DNA from: an uncultured Ancrocorticia sp.
GTDB lineage: Bacteria > Actinomycetota > Actinomycetes > Actinomycetales > Actinomycetaceae
Direction: 5' to 3'
DNA: 11,687 bases
Assembly (NCBI GenBank): GCA_905373325.1
Contig: CAJPTB010000021.1
Span: 1 to 11,687, forward strand
Position 1 is the stretch's first letter. The number at the start of each line of letters is the position of its first letter. Shown here piece after piece: positions 6,374 to 11,687 of the stretch. Made by a program: the position numbers and the translations under genes. The notes beneath the pieces were generated by a model that was given only the letters and a program-made list of their open reading frames with translations, ran no database searches and had not been told where the DNA came from.

Positions 6374-8034
6374 TTTTCGTCCTCCATAGACTCGAACTGG
6401 GTATCTGGAGAAACAGGAAGTTTCCTTCGAATCAACGATTCAAACCGCTTAAGCGAAACTCCGACGTTGACGCGCTCGCGCGTCTTTTCGTCCACGCAGC
6501 CCGCGTATGCAGACGGCCCTACAGAGTCGACAAGAATGTTGGATTGCTCATTAGCTATCCAACGGAGTCTTTCACGCCACCAAGACTTTGCCTCATTGGG
6601 GTCCCTGTCATCGGCCAACGACGCAAGCCACCGCGGAAATTCCTCGTCAATAACGAAGTAAAAGGCAGTAGCGGCTCGTTCGCAGGCAGCCTGAACAGAG
6701 TCGGAGTCGGCACCCTGCGCCTTAACCAGATCTCCACCAAGAGTTCGTAACGCAAAAGCAACATCATCGGCTTCATCCATAGCATCAAATACCGTAGATG
6801 ATAAACGCTTATTTTCCATTTCAAACAAACATGCCGGAACTATGATCACATCGTCAATTAAATTTCTCACTTTAGACTGAACTTTGGGGTTCATATACTC
6901 CAAGCCAACGCAATGCAAACGGATGAAACTTTGCCGAGGAAATACCCCCTTTCGGAGAAGCTTCCTATAGAAGGAGATCACACCAGGCGGGATGTAATCA
7001 ACAGACTCTGACGAAAAGGCAAGTCTCTTGTGACCTCTTTGAGCAGCAAAAGCAGTAAGACCACGCCAAACCCCTACCTCTGACGAGAATCTATAGGGCA
7101 CAAATAGATCATTCTTTCTTTTTTGCGATTCGCTTTTGTTGTACTTCCAAGCCGTCATCGGTTCGAAAAGGTAGCAATTATCAAGAATAGCTTTATCGCC
7201 GTTTCCAAGGAATAAGCCCGTCACACCTTGTTCGGTCCCATGGAGCAGCACACGTCGACTTTGCCATGTATAGCACATCACCGGGCCCACTGGAATAGAG
7301 TCCATCCTTCCCTCGGCCCTATCAGGTTCACGCTCCCACGGAGGACGGTCATTGTCTATATCCATCCTTTCCCTAAGCTCACCAACCATTTTAAGCACGA
7401 CAGTATTGAGGAGTATCGTTTTAAACAGATTGTCTCCTTGAATGGCAACAACACCAATTTGACCAGTCCACGATGGTCGAATTGGATATACCTTCCCCCG
7501 TTTGACTCGTGAATCTCCAATTGCGCCAGTACGAATTCCGGAGGGGTCAAAGGCGTGGGCGTGGATAAGCCAACGTGCCCCTTCGGCCCAGCTAATGCAG
7601 TCTAAGCCTGAACCTACACGCATAGTAAAAAATGGTTCATTATTTGGAACATCAGGGATAAGAGACTCAAGTCCAGAAATCTCACCAGAACTCGAAGCAA
7701 TCCCCGCAACCTGAAAAAAGGGAAACTGCCCATCCCGTAAATCAAATCTATTACGGTAACGTTCTAAATAATTTATAATGCATTGTTGAAATAGGCTTTG
7801 ATTATTCCAGTACTTTTTCCACGTTTTAAGGTCTCGCGGACCATCTGTCGCGCGATGGCTTATTGCTATAAGCAAACGCAAGATTGCCATATCCTGCGTG
7901 GGTATATCGCCGCAAATCTTGAGAATATCAGAGATCTCGTCGCACAAAGTAAGAAGCGATAGCTCGTCTACGCTCCCATCGACCCGCATAACACGAATCC
8001 ACGGCTCGTCGAGAAGATTAAAACTGCCGACCAT
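6370..8034 (-). CDS. casA: Cse1 (CasA), Cascade large subunit for PAM recognition and Cas3 recruitment (554 aa)
   Basis: Cse1 (Cas8e) reads the PAM, opens the DNA and recruits Cas3. Family features are FNLLDEPWIRV at 5-15, ILRLLIAISHRA at 51-62, FDLRDGQFPFFQV at 97-109, and the loop segment FDPSGIRTGAIGDSRVKRG at 162-180 followed by KVYPIRPSWTG, the region corresponding to the crRNA/PAM-proximal loop in E. coli. At 554 residues it is somewhat longer than E. coli CasA (502). The ATG at 8034 overlaps the cas3 stop by one base (TAATG), with GGAGG 10 nt upstream. Base composition is strikingly low in GC for this locus (16 G/C of 60 at 7741-7800) although the reading frame is intact. This suggests a different recent history from its neighbours. 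Confidence 0.96.
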   Translation of the reverse strand: MVGSFNLLDEPWIRVMRVDGSVDELSLLTLCDEISDILKICGDIPTQDMAILRLLIAISHRATDGPRDLKTWKKYWNNQSLFQQCIINYLERYRNRFDLRDGQFPFFQVAGIASSSGEISGLESLIPDVPNNEPFFTMRVGSGLDCISWAEGARWLIHAHAFDPSGIRTGAIGDSRVKRGKVYPIRPSWTGQIGVVAIQGDNLFKTILLNTVVLKMVGELRERMDIDNDRPPWEREPDRAEGRMDSIPVGPVMCYTWQSRRVLLHGTEQGVTGLFLGNGDKAILDNCYLFEPMTAWKYNKSESQKRKNDLFVPYRFSSEVGVWRGLTAFAAQRGHKRLAFSSESVDYIPPGVISFYRKLLRKGVFPRQSFIRLHCVGLEYMNPKVQSKVRNLIDDVIIVPACLFEMENKRLSSTVFDAMDEADDVAFALRTLGGDLVKAQGADSDSVQAACERAATAFYFVIDEEFPRWLASLADDRDPNEAKSWWRERLRWIANEQSNILVDSVGPSAYAGCVDEKTRERVNVGVSLKRFESLIRRKLPVSPDTQFESMEDEK

Positions 8035-11000
8035 TAATCCTGGACCTCCATTAGCCCGGTTCTTGATGTGTATTCAATGGTAGCGCCATCCAGTTTGGCG
8101 CGTCCGTTGTTTAACAAGAGAAATAGCTGACCACGCAGATCAAGGTTCGTTTGCCACGAATCGACATAAAACCCTTCAAGTTCGTCAATCACGCGATCTA
8201 TTGCATCTGGATTCGAAAATCTAGACGGAAGCTTGACCGCAGACATCGCCATGGCTCGCGCCAAAGCACGGTTAGGCTCACAATTCCTAGGAATTTCAAC
8301 GCTGGGAAAACCTGGAGCACTCGGGAGAGTTCGTAAGCTCTCTTGTCCGCCTTCTTTGTGCATTTCGAGAAGGATCACCTCGAGGGAGTCTTCGCCGTCG
8401 CGCACATGCGCTCTTGCCTTTTCTTCCCTGTCACTGGCTTGAGTGCGCAACCAGTCAACAAGAGATCCTCCGTCTTCCTCTACTCTCGGTTCAGCTATCT
8501 GGTACCCTTTGGCAGCATTGACCTTCTCTTGTTCATTCTTCTTCGCTTTCGCCTGGGCTTCTGCCACTGCTTGATTCCATTGTGCAGGAACATCAGGGTT
8601 TTTCTCGTACACCGCCTCAATTAGTTCACGCACGTCGTCTGGTACACGAACCACTCCTTCTGCCGCAGCAATGTTATTCAGCACCGCAGCGGTCAGAAGC
8701 ATGTCCCGCTCACCGTAGATGTGCTTCGCGCCCCTGTCTATCGCGGGTTCGTCATTCGACGCCATTGGAAGGCAATCGACGTAGCAGACTGGCTGTTCCA
8801 TTTTCCCAGGACGACACCGTTCGTGCCTGTGTAGCCGCCCCATGCGCTGGAGGAGAAGATCGATTGGCGCAAGATCGGTCACCAGCACGTCAAAGTCGAC
8901 GTCCAGAGACTGCTCCACGACTTGGGTGGCAACAACAATCGCCCGTTCCGGACGCTCAGGGTTTTTGCGAGGAGGACCGAACCGCCGAAGCAGATCGGCG
9001 TCATTATTTAGCCTGTCAGAAATGGTAAATCGTGAATGATTGAGGCTGACATCGTCGCCAAAGTCGTTGCACAATTCGTCATACGTTTCTTGCGCGCGAC
9101 GCACGGTATTCCGAACAACGAGAGCGCACCCACCGTCAGCCAAAGCATCTTTAAGCAAAGCAACGACGTCATCTCCTTCGTCCATCCGTCTAATCTCAAC
9201 CAAACTACGACGGCCTGCAGCCTCAACGGAGACAACCTTCGTCCCACTTTCTCCAGACGTCACTAAACACGGGAAAGGCATACTCCCTTCTACTCGCACT
9301 CTTTCTTGGGTCTCGTCAAGTATTTCATCTCGTTTCACTTGGCACGAATTGCTGCACGATATTAACTGGAGCCCCCGATCGTATGCACTTGTGAGTGCCG
9401 AGCATCGCGCTTTGGAAAGAGTGGCGGAGAGAAAAATGACGGGAACGCCATATGCAGCAAGCCACGTCAGGGCTCTATCGAGGTAGGAGTTCATGTAGGT
9501 CGAGTACGAGTGAACTTCGTCGACGATCACGACCTTTCTGCTGAGCCCGAGGTGCCGGAGCATGAGGTGTGGCGCAGAGAGTGAGGCGAAAAGAAGATGA
9601 TCGATCGTGGTCACAACGAAATCCGCAAGCATAGACTTCTTTCGGCCAGAAAACCACGCCATGATCGCAAGGTCAGCACCCACACCTGCATCACGAATAT
9701 AGTTCCTCTCACGTTTCCCCTTACCTCGGGATCCGCCCACGCTCAAACGAGCTTCCTCGTCCCAGCCAATTTGTCGAGGCGCTGGGAAGGAAGAAGCTAT
9801 AGAATCGGCAGCAGCCAGGTCGCCGTCACCTCCTATACTCCCAAGAAGACGATCACGGATTGCATCCCCAGTTTCCCGCAACGCTTGGGCTTCGTTGTTG
9901 AGCTTTGCGCGTCCATGCTGGAGCTGAATAGCAAACGCAGAGGGTGCCCCTGCATTGCGGTAGTTCTCCTCGATATGGCCCAGCCAGTTCAATTCTCTCG
10001 AGAACATCGCGTCTGTCGTCGTTTGTGTTGGAAGCGCAAACAAAACCCCCGAACGTCCAGTTCGAGCAGCCAAGACCTCGGCCGCCAAGAGGGCCGCCTC
10101 CGTCTTTCCGGAACCGGTTGCGTCCTGAACAATCATGAGTCCGGGAAGTTCCATCGAACGAGCCGCCTCCACGGCCAAACGTTGGGCCGCAGTGGCTTTG
10201 GCTCCATCAGGCAAATCGAATCGCATCCGAAGGAGAGTGTCAGCGTCTTCGCCACTGTCCCTTGGCCGCCAAGGCGAGGGAAGCTCTATTTTTGCGAGCC
10301 CATTCTTGACTCGTTCTTGATGCCGTTTGACGTCGAGAAAATAGCTGCCATCATCGTCAAAGGGACAAAGCGGAAAATATGCTTCCGTTGAGGCGAGCCA
10401 ATCCGAAATAATTACAAAACCGCATATTTCAACAAGAAAAGGCTCGGACCAACTTCTACGCGACCATTCGTCAAGCAAATCGACAATGCCAGCACGGTTA
10501 ACTGCCATTTCCAGAAGTTCAATGTGGACCGCTCTCCATTCGTCGTCTCCGAGAAGATGATCGCTTCGCCAAGCATCGTCAATCATCTGAGAAGTAGCAG
10601 GCGCTCCATGATGAGCTCCTGCAATCGACGCCAATGCTTGAGAAGCCTCCAAGTTCCAACCGCGTTCCTCAAACCACTTTTCCAAAATTTCCTGGCCTGC
10701 CAAAGAATGAGGCATTCCGCTCATCTCTCGCGCATCAATCGGCCCATGCCAAAGCCCGGCTTCTTTCATCCGATCGTCCAAAGCACCAACTTTAGCGCTG
10801 AAAGCCGGCGTGGCCTTTCCGATATCGTGAGTACCAGCCAGCCATGACACCAAGGCTTTGAATTCATCTGCCGGATCGAGACCCGAAGTGGATCTCGCGA
10901 ATTCCCTTTCAATCAGGTCCGGTATCGCGGGCGCAAGCCAGTTCACAGCTAGGTGACGTGCAACTTCGGCCGTGTCGGCAAGGTGCAGCCACAGAGGCAA

Positions 11001-11075
11001 CCACCAAGTCGGCTCGGATGCGCCGTTCTCATATTTCGATTTAGCCCAGACGAAGCGTGCCTTAGAACTCAACAT
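8034..11075 (-). CDS. cas3: Cas3, HD nuclease-helicase of type I-E interference (1013 aa from the ATG)
   Basis: Cas3 is recruited by Cascade to the R-loop, nicks the displaced strand and degrades it while moving 3' to 5' with ATP. Numbered from the ATG at 11075, the HD domain has H31 (LWLHLAD), H83-D84 (GTHDIGK), H123 (MPHSL), H155-H156 (AGAHHG) and D225 (ISDW). The SF2 helicase has Walker A GSGKT at 321-325, DEVH at 519-522, SAT at 550-552, VVEQSLDVDFD at about 719-729 and QRMGRLHRH at 743-751, followed by the C-terminal domain. All motifs are intact and the length is usual for actinobacterial I-E Cas3. I prefer this start because the family begins near LSSKARFVWAKS. In-frame alternatives upstream are GTG at 11090 and TTG at 11120. 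The only strong Shine-Dalgarno (AGGAG, 11104-11108) is too far from the ATG, which may be reached by coupling from a tiny leader ORF. It is the first gene of the operon. Confidence 0.95.
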   Translation of the reverse strand: MLSSKARFVWAKSKYENGASEPTWWLPLWLHLADTAEVARHLAVNWLAPAIPDLIEREFARSTSGLDPADEFKALVSWLAGTHDIGKATPAFSAKVGALDDRMKEAGLWHGPIDAREMSGMPHSLAGQEILEKWFEERGWNLEASQALASIAGAHHGAPATSQMIDDAWRSDHLLGDDEWRAVHIELLEMAVNRAGIVDLLDEWSRRSWSEPFLVEICGFVIISDWLASTEAYFPLCPFDDDGSYFLDVKRHQERVKNGLAKIELPSPWRPRDSGEDADTLLRMRFDLPDGAKATAAQRLAVEAARSMELPGLMIVQDATGSGKTEAALLAAEVLAARTGRSGVLFALPTQTTTDAMFSRELNWLGHIEENYRNAGAPSAFAIQLQHGRAKLNNEAQALRETGDAIRDRLLGSIGGDGDLAAADSIASSFPAPRQIGWDEEARLSVGGSRGKGKRERNYIRDAGVGADLAIMAWFSGRKKSMLADFVVTTIDHLLFASLSAPHLMLRHLGLSRKVVIVDEVHSYSTYMNSYLDRALTWLAAYGVPVIFLSATLSKARCSALTSAYDRGLQLISCSNSCQVKRDEILDETQERVRVEGSMPFPCLVTSGESGTKVVSVEAAGRRSLVEIRRMDEGDDVVALLKDALADGGCALVVRNTVRRAQETYDELCNDFGDDVSLNHSRFTISDRLNNDADLLRRFGPPRKNPERPERAIVVATQVVEQSLDVDFDVLVTDLAPIDLLLQRMGRLHRHERCRPGKMEQPVCYVDCLPMASNDEPAIDRGAKHIYGERDMLLTAAVLNNIAAAEGVVRVPDDVRELIEAVYEKNPDVPAQWNQAVAEAQAKAKKNEQEKVNAAKGYQIAEPRVEEDGGSLVDWLRTQASDREEKARAHVRDGEDSLEVILLEMHKEGGQESLRTLPSAPGFPSVEIPRNCEPNRALARAMAMSAVKLPSRFSNPDAIDRVIDELEGFYVDSWQTNLDLRGQLFLLLNNGRAKLDGATIEYTSRTGLMEVQD

Positions 11076-11098
11076 CAGTGTTGTTTCCACAAGGTCAA
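11075..11098 (-). CDS. Possible 7-codon leader ORF coupled to cas3
   Basis: The AGGAG at 11104-11108 is followed after an ideal 5 nt by TTG, giving the peptide MTLWKQH. Its TGA overlaps the cas3 ATG as TGATG. This explains both the strong Shine-Dalgarno and its poor distance to the cas3 ATG. It is a structural inference only; the alternative is that cas3 starts at GTG 11090 or at an ATT 4 nt after the AGGAG. Confidence 0.3.
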   Translation of the reverse strand: MTLWKQH

Positions 11099-11208
11099 TC
11101 GTACTCCTAAAACCCGGCAAAGGAATCGTTTTAAAGGACTAGGCTGGGAGCTAAGAAAAATTGGTAAACTGGAGAACAACTTTGTCGGATTCTCGGGGAA
11201 ATCTAACC
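11099..11208 (+). promoter_or_regulatory. CRISPR leader and divergent cas3/array intergenic region
   Basis: This AT-richer stretch lies between the cas3 5' end and the first repeat. It must hold the promoter for the array (plus strand), the integration signals read by Cas1-Cas2, and probably the promoter for the cas operon (minus strand). The segment AGAAAAATTGGTAAACTGG at 11155-11173 resembles AT-rich leader cores I recall from I-E arrays. I could not assign convincing -35/-10 pairs on either strand. The junction with repeat 1 reads TCTAACC|GTCTTCC. Confidence 0.6.
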
Positions 11209-11687
11209 GTCTTCCCCGCGCATGCGGGGGTGAGCCCCCGAGTTCACCTTTCAAAGAAGCGGCCGCCAAGTCTTCCCCGCGCATGCGGGGGTGAGCCCCC
11301 GAGAATGATCTGCTGGATGCCCTCAAGCACGTCTTCCCCGCGCATGCGGGGGTGAGCCCCGGGTGACATTGTGTTTTTCCAGGCCAAGAACGTCTTCCCC
11401 GCGCATGCGGGGGTGAGCCCACGATAGACCTCAGCGGGTTCTTCGACGTGTCGTCTTCCCCGCGCATGCGGGGGTGAGCCCGTATGACGGCTATCATTCG
11501 CTCGAAGGACGGGGTCTTCCCCGCGCATGCGGGGGTGAGCCCCCGAAATCGCCCGAAACACGCACTTCGGGCACGTCTTCCCCGCGCATGCGGGGGTGAG
11601 CCGCACTCATCTTCGATTGTGCGTGTAGGTACGAAGTCTTCCCCGCGCATGCGGGGGTGAGCCGGCCACCGTCGAGGCGTTGGCCGC
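11209..11687 (+). CRISPR. Type I-E CRISPR array, 8 repeats visible, truncated by the right window edge
   Basis: Eight identical 28-bp repeats start at 11209, 11270, 11331, 11392, 11453, 11514, 11575 and 11636, an exact 61-bp period. Each begins GTCTTCCCC, ends GTGAGCC, and has a CCCCGC/GCGGGG stem with a GCAT loop, the I-E class hairpin cut by Cas6e. The seven full spacers are each 33 nt: 11237-11269, 11298-11330, 11359-11391, 11420-11452, 11481-11513, 11542-11574 and 11603-11635. The eighth (11664-11687) is cut at 24 nt. If the repeat is taken as 29 nt, as in E. coli, position 29 is C in the first six and G in the last two, and spacers are 32 nt. Repeat polarity and the adjacent leader show transcription on the plus strand, away from the cas genes, so the newest spacers are those nearest 11209. 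No repeat degeneracy is seen, consistent with an internal cut rather than the array's end. Confidence 0.99.

Noticed and set aside
11075..11650. Long minus-strand frames through the CRISPR array (also 11244-11606, and plus 11161-11355) with recurrent segments such as PRMRGE, SPPHARGR and LTPACAGKT
   Set aside because: These are six-frame translations of the repeat itself, a known source of spurious proteins; the 61-bp period shifts the frame at each unit, giving three rotating peptides.
11237..11687. Self-targeting spacers against this window
   Set aside because: Reading each spacer against the cas genes and flanks on both strands by eye gave no match longer than short chance words; a genome-wide search is not possible here.

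Overview
The window carries a complete type I-E CRISPR-Cas locus from a high-GC Gram-positive bacterium, most likely an actinobacterium. The evidence for the host is the GC-rich flanking DNA (42 of 60 bases are G/C at 241-300), the N-terminal W-P-rich motif of the first gene (a pattern I associate with actinobacterial proteins), and the I-E repeat, which starts GTCTTCCCC and ends GTGAGCC. I cannot place it to genus.

Layout from left to right. Positions 1-1044 hold the first 348 codons of a minus-strand gene that runs off the left edge. Its product is a low-complexity Pro/Ser/Gly-rich protein with a 14-residue tandem repeat. Positions 1045-1298 are a non-coding gap with a possible promoter and two small dyads. 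Positions 1299-11075 are one minus-strand operon in canonical I-E order: cas3, casA (cse1), casB (cse2), cas7e, cas5e, cas6e, cas1e, cas2e. All junctions are tight (overlaps or gaps of 3-16 bp) except a 49-bp gap before cas7e. Positions 11099-11208 are a leader/intergenic region. Positions 11209-11687 hold a CRISPR array read on the plus strand, divergent from the cas genes, with eight identical repeats, seven full spacers and the start of an eighth.

How it works, from knowledge of the family: Cas1-Cas2 insert new spacers at the leader end. The array transcript is cut in each repeat hairpin by Cas6e. Cascade (Cse1, two Cse2, six Cas7, Cas5, Cas6e) carries the crRNA to DNA targets and Cas3 degrades them. 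Every catalytic motif I could check is intact (Cas1 E/H/D/D, Cas3 HD and helicase motifs, Cas6e His26), so the system looks functional.

The unusual points are departures from the standard parts. Cas5e has an approximately 84-residue C-terminal tail built on a repeated DPMAEL motif. Cas6e has two large low-complexity insertions. Base composition falls sharply across casA, casB and the 5' half of cas7e. A hairpin sits in the only long intercistronic gap, before cas7e. A possible 7-codon leader ORF abuts the cas3 start. The array shows a C-to-G change at repeat position 29, recurrent CCCGA spacer starts, and one spacer with an internal inverted repeat. I see no second, undescribed defence system in the window.
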